A stretch of DNA of 64,000 nucleotides. Origin: Pelobates cultripes. Taxonomy: Eukaryota; Chordata; Amphibia; Anura; Pelobatidae. Shown piece after piece: positions 20,474-31,760 of the stretch. A program made the translations under genes and the position numbers. Where the stretch lies: the NCBI GenBank assembly GCA_933207985.1, contig OW240917.1, positions 241,410,375 to 241,474,374 of the forward strand, given 5' to 3'. The notes below the pieces were generated by a model. It was not told where the DNA came from and searched no databases. It saw nothing but the letters and a program-made list of their open reading frames with translations. How positions within the stretch are numbered: the first letter of the stretch is position 1; every line of letters starts with the position of its first letter.

Positions 20474-22013
20474 AAATAAAAAGGCGGCTGCCTTACTCCT
20501 GGAAGGTTTTTCGTTTGGTTTTTGGATTCCCCATCAACATCGTCCGGCGTCAAAGGTATGCCGGAATTTGCGTTCGGTCTATGACCACCCTGGGGTGGTC
20601 AGGGACAAGTTGGCTAAAGAAGTGGCTTTGGGGCGTATGGCAGGCCCTTTTCGGGAATCTCCTCTCCCTGATCTCCGGGTGTCGCCATTAGGCGTCGTAC
20701 CCAAGAGAGAACAGGGAAAATTTCGGCTCATTCATCACTTATCGCACCCCCAAGGGGGTTCTGTAAATGATGACATTGCATCAGAATTATGCCGTGTTTC
20801 TTACGCCTCATTTGATGCTGCGGTTTGTATGGTCAGGGATGCCGGATCGGGGGCACTCATGGCAAAAGCAGACATCGAGTCTGCTTTTCGTCTTTTGCCG
20901 GTTCACCCGGGGTGTCATCACCTCTTAGGTTGCTATTTTGAGGGGCATTACTATGTGGACATGTGCCTCCCGATGGGCTGTGCGATATCCTGCTTTTACT
21001 TTGAATGTTTTAGTTCCTTTCTTGAATGGGTGGTGAGAATGGAGTCTGGTCACAACTCCCTCCTTCATTACCTAGACGATTTTTTGTGTGTTGGTCCCGC
21101 GCACTCCTCAATCTGCGCACATATTTTGCAGTCATTGGCGGATGTGGCCTCTGGGTTTGGTGTGCCTCTGGCGCCCGACAAGACAGTTGGCCCTTCCACG
21201 TGCCTGTGTTTCCTGGGAATTGAGATTGATTCAGTTATCGGGGAATGTCGGCTCCCAGTGGACAAACTGGTGGACTTACGGGGGTCTGTGCGGGAAGCGG
21301 GCTCCTTGCGAAAGATCACTCTTCGACGCCTTCAATCCCTCTTAGGCAAGCTGAACTTTGCCTGTCGGATCATGCCTATGGGCAGAGTATTCAACAGGCG
21401 CCTGGCGGCTGCCACGGCTGGAATTTCGAAGCCCTTACATTTCATCCGCTTAACCAAGGCGCTCAGGGATGATCTGGTAGTCTGGGCTGTTTTCCTTGAA
21501 ACTTACAATGGAAGGTCTTATTGGCAGCAGCCTGAGGTTTCGAATGCCGCGCTTCACTTGTTTACAGACGCTGCGGGTTCCTCTGGCTTTGGGGCAATCC
21601 TGGGGCCTCATTGGTGCGCAGAGCCGTGGCCTGTATCGTGGGTCGATTCAGGCCTTACCAAGAACTTGGCGTTCTTGGAGCTCTTCCCCATCTTGGTGGC
21701 TGTTCACTTATGGGGGATGGAGCTCAAAGACAGGCGCGTCGTCTTCCACTGTGATAACCTGGGTGTGGTTCAGGCCATCAATAACTTGACGGCCTCTTCC
21801 CCTCCGGTGGTTAGGCTATTGCGTCAATTGGTTTTGCGATGCTTGTCTCTGAACATAACGTGCCGTGCTGTGCATATTCCTGGGGTCATGAATACCACGG
21901 CTGACTCTCTTTCTCGCTTTCAATGGCAGGTGTTTCGGAAAGCCGCTCCGGGAGCAGACTTGGAAGGCCTCCCCTGTCCCGGAGAACTATGGTCCCTTGG
22001 CCTGAGCGGATAA
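20448..22013 (+). CDS. Reverse transcriptase-RNase H of the DIRS/Ngaro element
   Basis: The first ATG at 20448 gives 521 residues; the frame is open further upstream, so expression by frameshift from ORF1 is possible. RT motifs occur in order: FRLIHHLSHPQGGSVND, KADIESAFRLLPV (catalytic Asp about residue 142), LPMGCAISCFYFE, LLHYLDDFLCVG (YLDD at about 208-211) and FLGIEID. The RNase H domain follows: LFTDAAGSSGFGAIL (Asp about 373), LAFLELFPI (Glu), FHCDNLGVVQAIN (Asp), and HIPGVMNTTADSLSR (Asp). All catalytic positions are intact. The product copies element RNA to DNA and degrades the RNA strand. The 3' end overlaps the recombinase frame by 91 bp. Confidence 0.93.
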   Translation: MQPWLKRYRNKKAAALLLEGFSFGFWIPHQHRPASKVCRNLRSVYDHPGVVRDKLAKEVALGRMAGPFRESPLPDLRVSPLGVVPKREQGKFRLIHHLSHPQGGSVNDDIASELCRVSYASFDAAVCMVRDAGSGALMAKADIESAFRLLPVHPGCHHLLGCYFEGHYYVDMCLPMGCAISCFYFECFSSFLEWVVRMESGHNSLLHYLDDFLCVGPAHSSICAHILQSLADVASGFGVPLAPDKTVGPSTCLCFLGIEIDSVIGECRLPVDKLVDLRGSVREAGSLRKITLRRLQSLLGKLNFACRIMPMGRVFNRRLAAATAGISKPLHFIRLTKALRDDLVVWAVFLETYNGRSYWQQPEVSNAALHLFTDAAGSSGFGAILGPHWCAEPWPVSWVDSGLTKNLAFLELFPILVAVHLWGMELKDRRVVFHCDNLGVVQAINNLTASSPPVVRLLRQLVLRCLSLNITCRAVHIPGVMNTTADSLSRFQWQVFRKAAPGADLEGLPCPGELWSLGLSG

Positions 22014-22945
22014 GGGAATGGATACGGTCCTCGGTGTCTGAGGCCACTTGGGTCCGGTATGGTAAGGCTTGGGGGGAATGGGTTGCTCTTGAGCAGGATC
22101 ATGGAGGCTACGCTTCCCCGGCGGAACGAGTTCAAGGTTTGTTACATTTGCTTTGGTTCTGGGAGGCTTGCGGGTGTTCGCCGGCTACTGTTTCTGGGAA
22201 GCTTTCCGGTCTTAGTTTCTGGTTTAACTTAACTCGGGTGCCGGATGTCACTAAGGATTTCTTGGTTAAACTTGCGATGCGTGGTTGGCGTAGGGGCCCT
22301 CGTGGGCAGGATTCTCGTAGGCCGGTTTCAGGGGCATTGCTGCTAGGAATTGCCTCAGTGCTTCCGCAGATATGTTATTCTGCTTATGAAGCCAGTTTAT
22401 TTCGGTTGGCCTTTATTTTTGCCTTTTTTGGGGCCCTCCGGATTGGGGAACTAATCAGCCCTAGCAGGGGGATTCCGGGGGGTTTGTTATTTCACGATGT
22501 GTTCCTCTTGGATGGTGCGGTGCGTTTCTTGATACGACGGTCTAAAACTGACGTTGTTGGAAAGGGTCGCTGGGTTACCCTTCGCACCATCCCTAATTCG
22601 TCTGTTTGCCCAGCCTCTGCGTTTCAGTCCTACTGCTCCATACGCCCGAGTCTTGCGGGTCCGTTGTTAATGCACGAGGATGGTACTTACCTGTCTCGTT
22701 TTCAATTCCTCCGGGTATTTCGCTTGGCACTCGATATGCTGGGAATCCCGAGTGGTGAATTTGGGGGTCATTCCTTCCGGATTGGGGCAGCTACTGAAGC
22801 TTCTCGGTTGGGTTTCTCTGATCAAGTGATTCAGAGGATTGGGAGATGGGAATCTGGGAGGTTTCGTTCTTATATCCGGCCCACGCGTCTGATGGGTGCC
22901 CCCCTTGTGTTTTCTCCGCAGGGCCCGGCCGACGGATCTGGCTGA
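21923..22945 (+). CDS. Tyrosine recombinase (integrase) of the DIRS/Ngaro element
   Basis: 340 residues from the ATG at 21923. An N-terminal SAM-like core-binding region (about 25-125: WIRSSVSEATWVRYGKAW...) is followed by the catalytic domain. Catalytic residues are recognisable: Arg173 in FGALRIGEL, Lys208 in RRSKTD, His283 and Arg286 in GGHSFRIGAAT, Trp309 in IGRWES (replacing the second His, as is common in this family) and Tyr317 in RSYIRP. It would cut and rejoin a circular cDNA intermediate at the target without a target duplication, which fits the clean insertion into the satellite unit. No frame damage was seen. Confidence 0.93.
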   Translation: MAGVSESRSGSRLGRPPLSRRTMVPWPERIREWIRSSVSEATWVRYGKAWGEWVALEQDHGGYASPAERVQGLLHLLWFWEACGCSPATVSGKLSGLSFWFNLTRVPDVTKDFLVKLAMRGWRRGPRGQDSRRPVSGALLLGIASVLPQICYSAYEASLFRLAFIFAFFGALRIGELISPSRGIPGGLLFHDVFLLDGAVRFLIRRSKTDVVGKGRWVTLRTIPNSSVCPASAFQSYCSIRPSLAGPLLMHEDGTYLSRFQFLRVFRLALDMLGIPSGEFGGHSFRIGAATEASRLGFSDQVIQRIGRWESGRFRSYIRPTRLMGAPLVFSPQGPADGSG

Positions 22946-23514
22946 TTGGGCATTCGTATATCTACTGGGCCCACCTGCGGGCAGGGGTACGCCCGGGTGG
23001 GACGCGACTTGGAATTCCCCGGGAGCTGGCTGAGGTCCGATGGTTCGGTTTTCGGGGCATGCGCTGGGGCCAGCTCTTGCCGGAGGTTTTACAGTTAGCC
23101 ACATTGTTGGGGGCCCCTGATGTATTGGTGATACACCTGGGGGGAAACGATCTTGGGGCGCTGCCTGCTTGGGGGCTTAGTGAGCTCATTAGAAGGGATT
23201 TGGCGCGCTTGCTAGTCCTTTTCCCACAGCTTTGCTTAGTCTGGTCAGGTATAGTATCTAGGAACTATTGGCGCCGCGCGAGGGATCAGGGGGCGATTGA
23301 GCGCTGCAGGGTTAAAATCAACAAGAGGGTGTCCAAATTTGTACTCGGGGTTGGGGGTGTCACAGTGCGACACCGGATATTTGAAAAGGAAGCGGCGATC
23401 TATTTTCGCCCAGATGGGGTTCATCTCACGGATGTGGGTTTAGATTTATTTAATCTGGCGCTGCAGGACGCGTTAGAGCAGGCCATGGCGTTGGTGGGGA
23501 GTCGCGCCAGCTGA
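22846..23514 (+). CDS. SGNH/GDSL-type hydrolase of the DIRS/Ngaro element
   Basis: Up to 222 residues; the domain itself starts about residue 30, just where the recombinase frame ends, so the ATG at 22846 may not be the real start and coupled translation or frameshifting is possible. Blocks of the SGNH fold are visible: IGHSYIYW with nucleophile Ser37, HLGGNDLG (Gly/Asn oxyanion residues, about 101-103), and RPDGVHLTDVG with Asp190 and His193 completing the triad. Related hydrolases are known in vertebrate Ngaro elements, where the substrate is unknown. The frame overlaps the recombinase gene by 100 bp. It is intact and has all the expected catalytic residues. Confidence 0.85.
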   Translation: MGIWEVSFLYPAHASDGCPPCVFSAGPGRRIWLIGHSYIYWAHLRAGVRPGGTRLGIPRELAEVRWFGFRGMRWGQLLPEVLQLATLLGAPDVLVIHLGGNDLGALPAWGLSELIRRDLARLLVLFPQLCLVWSGIVSRNYWRRARDQGAIERCRVKINKRVSKFVLGVGGVTVRHRIFEKEAAIYFRPDGVHLTDVGLDLFNLALQDALEQAMALVGSRAS

Positions 23515-23963
23515 TTTAGGCTTAAATGCAGCAGGCGCTAGTGGCGGGTATGGTCCTTGCCAAACCAGTTGGAAAACGAGTACACTGGAAGAAGGAATGC
23601 TGGGTCTGGTCCCTCCCCTAACCTCGGAGAGTTGTGGTAATTGGGCGTGCCCCCCGTGCCAGTAAAAGGCGGCCAGGGGTTGGCATGGGGTATTGGAAGG
23701 CCAAGGTAAAAGGCCTGTTATCTTGGACGAGGGGGGAGGGCAGGTACCCTGGAAGGGGGTACTCTAGAGTTATTATGGGTCGGTTGGCAAGGACAAGTTC
23801 TCGAGTAAATTATTGGTTGATTTATTTATGCTTGTTATTATAAATAAAGCTGTGGCCTGTTTTATACCACACTTATGTCTCTTGGTTTTAATTGGGGGGA
23901 AATCGGGAAAATGTAATTATGATTGCATTGGTTCGCACCGCACAGTAACCACTACCTACACAC
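23515..23963 (+). other. Retroelement 3' region with poly(A) signal
   Basis: Non-coding, first GC-rich then AT-rich, with AATAAA at 23843-23848 preceding GCTGTGGCCTGTTTTATACC. The right boundary is 23963, where satellite sequence ATGTGTCTGAG resumes. No copy of the left end was recognised in it. Confidence 0.6.
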
Positions 23964-25312
23964 ATGTGTCTGAGTGAATAACAGAACTCCACAGTAATAA
24001 TGCTCCCAGTAATGTGTCTGAGTGTATAACAGAGCTCCACAGCAATAATACTCCCAGTAATGTGTATGAGTGTATAACAGAGCTCCACAGCAATAATACT
24101 CCCAGTAATGTGTATGAGTGTATAACAGAGCTCCACAGCAATAATACTCCCAGTAATGTGTCTGAGTGTATAACAGAGCTCCACAGCAATAATACTCCCA
24201 GTAATGTGTCTGAGTGTATAACAGAGCTCCACAGTAATAATACTCCCAGTAATGTGTCTGAGTGTATAACAGAGCTCCACAGCAATAATACTCCCAGTAA
24301 TGTGTCTGAGTGTATAACAGAGCTCCACAGCAATACATACTCCCAGTAATGTGTCTGAGTGTATAACAGAGCTCCACAGCAATAATACTCCCAGTAATGT
24401 GTCTGAGTGTATAACAGAGCTCCACAGCAATAATACTCCCAGTAATGTGTCTGAGTGTATAACAGAGCTCCACAGCAATAATACTCCCAGTAATGTGTCT
24501 GAGTGTATAACAGAGCTCCACAGTAATACTACCCCCAGTAATGTGTCTGAGTGTATAACAGAGCTCCACAGTAATACTACCCCCAGTAATGTGTCTGAGT
24601 GTATAACAGAGCTCCACAGCAATAATACTCCCAGTAATGTGTCTGAGTGTATAACAGAGCTCCACAGCAATAATACTCCCAGTAATGTGTCTGAGTGTAT
24701 AACAGAGCTCCACAGCAATAATACTCCCAGTAATGTGTCTGAGTGTATAACAGAGCTCCACAGCAATAATACTCCCAGTAATGTGTCTGAGTGTATAACA
24801 GAGCTCCACAGCAATAATACTCCCAGTAATGTGTCTGAGTGTATAACAGAGCTCCACAGCAATAATACTCCCAGTAATGTGTCTGAGTGTATAACAGAGC
24901 TCCACAGCAATAATACTCCCAGTAATGTGTCTGAGTGTATAACAGAGCTCCATGGCAATAATACTCCCAGTAATGTGTCTGAGTGTATAACAGAGCTCCA
25001 CAGCAATAATACTCCCAGTAATGTGTCTGAGTGTATAACAGAGCTCCACAGCAATAATACTCCAGGTAATGTCTGAGTGTATAACAGAACTCCACAGAAT
25101 AATAATCCCAGTAATGTGTCTGAGTGAATAACAGAACTCCACAGTAATAATGCTCCCAGTAATGTGTCTGAGTGTATAACAGAGCTCCACAGCAATAATA
25201 CTCCCAGTAATGTGTCTGAGTGTATAACAGAGCTCCACAGCAATAATACTCCCAGTAATGTGTCTGAGTGTATAACAGAGCTCCACAGCAATAATACTCC
25301 CAGTAATGTGTC
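23964..25312. repeat. 48-bp minisatellite, block 2 right half (about 28 units)
   Basis: Continuation of the array interrupted at 18030, in the same phase and orientation. It contains variant units (GAGTGAATAACAGAACTCC, CAGTAATACTACCCCCAG). At 25087-25165 it contains a segment that matches what the retroelement target would look like if empty. Confidence 0.95.
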
Positions 25313-25521
25313 TTTAAACTGCAATAAATGTGTTTAGAAATCAGTCTATGATACATTGATTGTTCTTGTTCTAAATTTAATTTTAGTTGTATAAACTGTT
25401 ATATAGAGACTTATATTGGTAAGTCTCAGAACACCCCACCCCCCCTCCCCCACTCACACCCCTAAAATTAAAGGATCCCCCTCTGTCCATTTTAAATATC
25501 AGGAGGTATGTTTTAAAAGTA

Positions 25522-26086
25522 TTAAAGGGACACTATAGTCACCTGAACAACTACAGCTTAATGTAGTTGTTCAGGTGAGATCTATAGCTCCCTGCAGGCA
25601 ATCTAATGTAATTTGATTTATAGGAATACCTCCAGTGGCCGTCACTCAGATGGCCACCAGAGGGACTTCCTATCATGTAGGGCACTAAAAAGGCATTATA
25701 CACGTCAGACATATTAAAATACACCTGACGTGTGCAGGAGAGAGAAGGCACTGTGTGCGCGCCTTCTCTCCCCTGCCTGTCAGCAGAGGAGAGGGGGTGG
25801 GCAAAGACCGCGAGCTGAGCTGTCAGTCAGCTTGCGGCCGCGCGCATGCGCTGTAGTGCACTCAGGACTTGAGGACATGAATGCCGCCCTATGAAGTATG
25901 GGCTCATGTACGGCGAAGCCGCGCATGCGCACAAGGGAGGAATGACGGTTCCAAATGGAAGTGTCTGATTGCTCCCTGCTTGCGCCCGCCTATTTCGTCA
26001 TTTTGACGAAATGGGGGCGCGGCTTCACGAGGCTCCCGACGCTGGAACTAGGTGAGTAAAATCCTTTGCTTTGAGAGTCCCTTTAA
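25522..26086. mobile_element. TTAA MITE (T2/Kolobok-like)
   Basis: It starts TTAAAGGGACACTATAGTC and ends GAGAGTCCCTTTAA. The left end itself folds: CACCTGAACAACTAC pairs with GTAGTTGTTCAGGTG. The interior is GC-rich. Non-coding. Confidence 0.75.
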
Positions 26087-29000
26087 CAGAAGACAAGAGG
26101 TGAAGAAGACCCTGGAATCTATGAGGAAAGGGTAAAGACACACAAGAGGAAACAGCATGTCAGGGGAGGAGGGATTAATGGATAAAATGCCAGTTTGTAA
26201 AGTGGTGTGTGATAGTTACATACTCTGTAGTTCTTTTAACATTTCAATATGCAGCTTGTCATGCAGTGTCATGTCCGCATCCACGGTTTTTTTTTTTCCC
26301 CCGCCCGACTGCAATACATTTAATTTTCCCCCTAGTCACCTCCAAATACCCCTAGGATTCCCATTTTACCTTTTCTAAAATCTTTATTTCATGCCCGTAT
26401 CTAGGTCCTGGGCGCCACCATCTTTGTTTGGGCAGATGAAGGCCTCGTAGGACACATCGTCTGCCCACACTAGATAGCACTGTGAAATTCCCACGCATGC
26501 CCAGTTAAACACTTGAGTATTGGCTATCGTTCGAAATTCGGATGGGAATTTCAGCTATTCATTCGTCAGAAATACAAATAAATGACCAAACCAAGATTGA
26601 ATGCTGGTATTTGTTCATTTAGTTTATTACATGGAGGGAGCTACTGACTCACAGATCCCTCCTTGTAATATGTGAAAATAGAAGAGCCGTCACTTTCTAC
26701 CCCCCCTCATGCCCCCTATCATTCTATGAGGGTCAATATGACCCCCACATTAGCATAAGGTAGATTAAAATCTCACAAATGCCCCTACTCACTATGCCTC
26801 GAGTAGGGGCATGTCTACTAAACAGTGAGCAGCAAGTGGCTGCTCACTGTTAAAAAATCCCCCCACCCCAAATCCACTAAAGGGGGACCTAGAACAGGTC
26901 CCCCAGACCCCCATGGTTGGGCATCTATCTATTAAGATAATTAACTGGGGAGGACATAGTGTGCTCCCTCAGCTCCCACCTGTGCCCCGTGTGTTGGGGG
27001 CTCTCCAACTAAATGAGAACTAGGGTCCCCCCAGGTCATCACCCATGAGCGTCGGGTGGGTCCCTCATTTGTCACTGAGGGTCCCTCATGAGCAGCGGGT
27101 GTGGGCCCTCAGTGACAAAAGGGGAAATTAACCTATTGTCTCCCCGTTTGTCACTGAGGGCCCCACCTGCCGCTCATGGGTGGGGGCTGGGGCGAAGACA
27201 ATAGGTCCCCCCCCTTTGTCAATGAGGGACCCACCCGACGCTCATGGGTGAGGGCTGGAGCGGGACACTATGTCCCCCATGTTAATTATTTGAATAGAGG
27301 CCCTACCAGGTGGCACTTTATTAGAGTGAGGGAATCTTTCTTTCCTTTCCAACAGTGAGCAGCCACAGGCTGGTGTGCGTGTTATGGGTGTGTAACCTAA
27401 CCAGTTAGTTTGTATTCCTAATGCTATAGTGTTCCTTAAAATTTCTCCCGTGTGGCTTTCATCAGCTCTACTGTCCTGCTAACAACATTATAGAGCAAGA
27501 GCTCGGCCCACTGGCAGTATTAGGAAAAAAAAAAAAGTAATAACATTTAAAAAAAAAAAAAAAATGGGGGGGGCAGGGTGGGGGGTGGAGCCAAGATGCA
27601 TTAAAGAGACACAGACAAGTATCTGGAGCTGCCTCTATAGTTATGTGTTGATTGATCGCACCATTTGATATTCTTTGCAAAGACCTGCAGGCTATTGCTC
27701 CATTCTATATACTGCAGTCTGCAGAGCAGATCTTTGCTGTTTAGACTTTGCCTTTTCAGAGCACTAATCTTGCTAGTGACTAGTTCAGAGCTCTACTGCT
27801 TTAAACTCGAACGCTGGTATGTAACGCGGTCCAGTGTATTAATCTGTACATGGGGTTAATCATGCCTCCACACCCTCCCATCCCCATTTCTTGGTGCAGC
27901 GTAGAGCCCCTAGCTGGTTGTCCTGCAGTTTGGGGTCTCCCAGGAGACGCTCCCTGCAGGGGGGCTTTTCATGGCGACTTAAGGAAGCTCTTTATTTTCA
28001 CTGTCCTCATGAAAATAGCCTAAATCAATCTGCTACAGCAGAGGTCGGGAGAGGCTGTAGGACATCATTGAGCAAGATAAATGTGTGTGATTCTGAGATT
28101 CGGAAAGGTCACTTTAATGTAAACACAATACATTAAAACATAAAACATAAAACAGCATACACTAGGTGCTAACTGTCAAAAGAAATGTACTCTAGTGCCA
28201 CAAATGATATAAAACAAACAGTAAATGAAAAACAACATATTAAATAAACATTATGCACTAACAACACATTATATAACTAGTATAAACTCTACATTCTACA
28301 AGTCATATTAAATAAGCGTTTACTCCACAAATGATCTAAAACAAACACAATGTACTAATATGATATATTGTAATAAACATGCCAAACAAATTTTGATATT
28401 ACAAAATATAAAAATCAGAATACGCCAGAAACACACAACGTCATGAAACAAATTGTACAACGCATGGATTCTGCTTATTGCACAATACACTGGGGGAGAT
28501 TTATCAAATGTCCTGTGTATGTTTTATAAATTTGTGCAAAATGTAAAAGAGTCACTTATGGAACCACCTGCGCTACACTTCTGCATGCTTTTTGACTTGC
28601 CAACATTGAGTTACATTTACGTTCTTTTGCAACGCCTTATGCTTGTGACTTGACTGATGCTTTTCGCTCAGCTTTTATAGGGACCCAAATGATGGTAACG
28701 TTAGAGAGTTACTCAAACCACCAGGACCACTTCAGTGATTCGAAGTGGTCATGGTGGTAGGAGCCTGGAAGTGCAGTGTTTCTGCTTGAAACACTACACA
28801 TTTAGAGATTTTTGCAATTGTGTGCCACTGGGCTAGTTACACCCCATCACACGTGACTTTTGGCGGCCCAGAAATCCCAGTTCCGGACTGCATAACATAA
28901 ATTCTGGGCATATTTTATGTCTATCGCCGTGATCACAGCAGGGGGGAAGATCGCTTTTTTTAAAAATTAAGATTTCCTTCCACCTCACTCTTCACCACCA

Positions 29001-31280
29001 CCCTAAACCAGTTCAGAGCGCACAATTGCACTCTGAGCTGGTGAAACGTCCTCCTAATCAGCTTCTCTATTTCAAGGGGGAGTACCTATTAGCAATGCCC
29101 AATAGAGCACTGTAAGTCTAAAATGGCGAATTGTGGCAAAGAGTTAGAGTAGCCCTTTAATTATATTCTTTTGTCCACCCTGTACGAAAATGTAAGCACA
29201 CCTGTCCTTGGCCTTTATATACTAATGTCATTAGGAATGTGGTGTCATTTCGTGGTTTCTACTTTCTACTATAATTAATGGGTTTCCAGGGTACCAATAA
29301 ATCTTTGCCTTGTCGCTTGCAAGTCTGGACCTCGGCTTTCTCAAACCACCAGAACCACTGTTGTCTAGTTATTGGTATTTACATATTCGCAGGCATTGCA
29401 TTATTCCCAGGTTTATTTATTTATAAATTATTTTATCAGGAAGAATACATTGAGATTTATCTTGTTTTCAATATGGTACAATTGTTCACAGGAGCGTTCT
29501 TTATAGAGGTATAGTGACAGAGAACTCTTAAAGGATTTTAGAATGGTAGATGGTTGTCCGCAAAGTTATTCCAGAATTGTGGTGCTATGGAGGAGAATAG
29601 GAATCAGACCACTTTCTTTTTGTGTTGTCTGAGGATTAGTAATATGTCACAGATGGTTTAATATATACAAAAATAAAGTAAGATTCTCACATCCATCCCC
29701 GAGTCAATATTCCTTTCCCAATTCTTCAAGATTTTGTGATACTGCCCATATTTCAGACCCCTATCCCAACATCATGAGTTTTTCTCCACTGTCCAAACTC
29801 AGAATTTTGAATGCTTAATGAAAGGGGGCGGATGGGTCCAAAGAAGAGACAGATTAGCCTCATGGAAATGCATGCCAGGCTAACTGCCAATCATGTAGGC
29901 AGACCATTCAGGGACTACGGTTTCAGTGCCCACTTTATGGTCCGGATGAGGTCATTAGATGCGCTTCCACTACAGTTTCTGGGGACAGTTCCCTGATTTC
30001 GTCAAAAGCGCAAACATGGTTAGGGCGTCGGGACATGAGGACTATAAAATACAGTTGTCCCACCAAAATTGGGACAGTTGTAACGCCTGGTGTGAGTCGC
30101 ATATAAGGGCTCCCCGGTTGCATCACCTGCTACCTCTTCCTGTACCTTGCTCATAATCTCCAGTGCTGGGAGGAATTCAAACAGACAGAGACAGCGAAAC
30201 ACACAGTCATAGCCAAACAGCTGCACAAATACTTGTAGGCACTCACAAAAACATAGGGTCACAAAAACATAGTAACAAATACACACAGTAACACACAGAA
30301 ATACCAGATGTGCACTAGGCACACAGAAACATACGGATACAGTCCAACACAGACATGAAACTACGGGTAGAAACACATACAGATACAGACAGTCAGACAC
30401 AGACAAAGGTGTGAACATACAGACAGGAACACGCACATATGGCAGAGACAGTCACACTGGCCTCTGACTCACTATAAACTAATGGCATTAGCCAACCACT
30501 TATAGTTAACAAGTTTGCCACCTCAGTGCCATGTGGCTGTTGGGCTACGGCATTGGCTGTTGGCCAATCTATTGGTGAATGAGTGGGTGTTTGGTGACTC
30601 ACCTGATTCTCTCCCCACACGATGCCATTCCAGATCTTCAGAGAGTAACCAGCACCCGTCTTCTGGTGAGCATCATCGCCCTCAATATTTACCGGCTGCA
30701 AAGGCAGAGGGTACAAAGCTAAACCTAACCTAGACTAAGGGGCATCCACCTCATGCCCCTTAAATGCCTTATTAAAATAATCAATCAGAATGTATTTGCA
30801 ATCTAAAGAATAACAAATCCTTCTGATGTGTGTACAGCGCAGAAAGAAACACTGCGCATCAAGAACTGACACTCTGCCCACTGCACAGCAACTGTCTGCC
30901 TCTGTCTCTCCCGGGAACACTGCTAGAATCACGGTATGGAATACGGAATCACTACAGTTCAGAAAGCACAGAGTCACACAATGTCAAGGCTGCCCCTTCA
31001 AAGCTCTAGTCGATGTGTTAGAAACATTCCCCGCCTTCAGTTTTAATTTACACCCTCCCAACTCCCTAATGAGCGACTTGATTGGTCAAGTTTAGGTAAC
31101 AAAAACATTTATTGGCTGTTCCCTAACATCATCATGGCTATACTGTATCAGGGTACGTTGGGAAAACAAATGGTCATACCCCCTTGTAATCACTGCCAAT
31201 GAAGGAGCTAATTAGCCAAGAGAAAATCCACTCCCTCCTCCTGTCCTACCCCTTTTACAGCCAGAAAGGTATTGAACAAG
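26087..31280. other. Intergenic DNA upstream of wnt3, no gene recognised
   Basis: Mostly unique-looking AT-rich DNA. A GC-rich self-complementary stretch lies at about 26990-27260 (GTCACTGAGGG copies in both orientations, CCCATGAGCG/CGCTCATGGG). A dispersed-repeat-like piece lies near 29396-29600 (TTATTTTATCAGGAAGAATA). Open frames here are short and lack domains. Confidence 0.5.
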
Positions 31281-31760
31281 TTAAAGGGACACTATAGGCA
31301 CCCAGGATGCATCTGGATGCATATTCCCAGGTCCCTGGAAAGGTAATTATTGCAGATTTTAAGAAACGGCAATAATTAGCTTTGTGGGGTTACTCTACCT
31401 CTGGTAGCTATGTACCAGACAGCCACAAGAGGGGCTTCCATGTCATTAGGCGACTTTTGGTAGGCAAACTGGACATCCTCACGCTATGCATAAGGACATC
31501 TAGCGTCACCGAAATCTCCATAGTAAAGCATTGTATAATGCTTTCCTATGGGGAAGTCCATAGGCAGCAATTGTCGCGCATGCGCATTAGGTCACCACCA
31601 CGCCGACGTCAGGAGTGGAGGTGGACCCGATGAAGTGCCGAGGGTCATCGGCGCTGGACCAAGGTAAGTCACAGAAGGTTTTTTTTTTTTTTAACCCATA
31701 CTGCACCACGGGGACGGAGGGGGGCACTATAGGGAACTATAGTGCCAGGAAAACAAGTTT
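31281..31760. mobile_element. TTAA MITE, right end unclear
   Basis: It starts TTAAAGGGACACTATAGGC. Near 31720-31755 the sequence CACTATAGGGAACTATAGTG, then CCAGGAAAAC, resembles the subtype B terminus seen at 58580. The expected closing CCCTTTAA was not found. Confidence 0.5.

Larger units (their letters stand above)
18031..23963 (+). mobile_element. Intact tyrosine-recombinase retroelement, DIRS/Ngaro type, with SGNH hydrolase
   Basis: About 5.93 kb, GC-rich against AT-rich neighbours. Four plus-strand frames lie in the order gag-like, RT-RNase H, tyrosine recombinase, SGNH hydrolase, each overlapping the next. Known biology: DIRS/Ngaro elements integrate cDNA with a tyrosine recombinase rather than a DDE integrase and so make no target duplication, and Ngaro elements of vertebrates often carry an SGNH hydrolase. 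Consistent with this, the two ends sit inside one 48-bp satellite unit (CCCAGTA | element | ATGTGTCTG) with no duplication beyond at most one base. I could not recognise the split direct repeats expected at the ends, so they may be degenerate, very short or lost. All frames are open, which suggests a young insertion. Confidence 0.85.

Noticed and set aside
13280..25312. 48-bp arrays as a CRISPR-like repeat-spacer array
   Set aside because: There are no unique spacers; units are directly contiguous and the genome is vertebrate.
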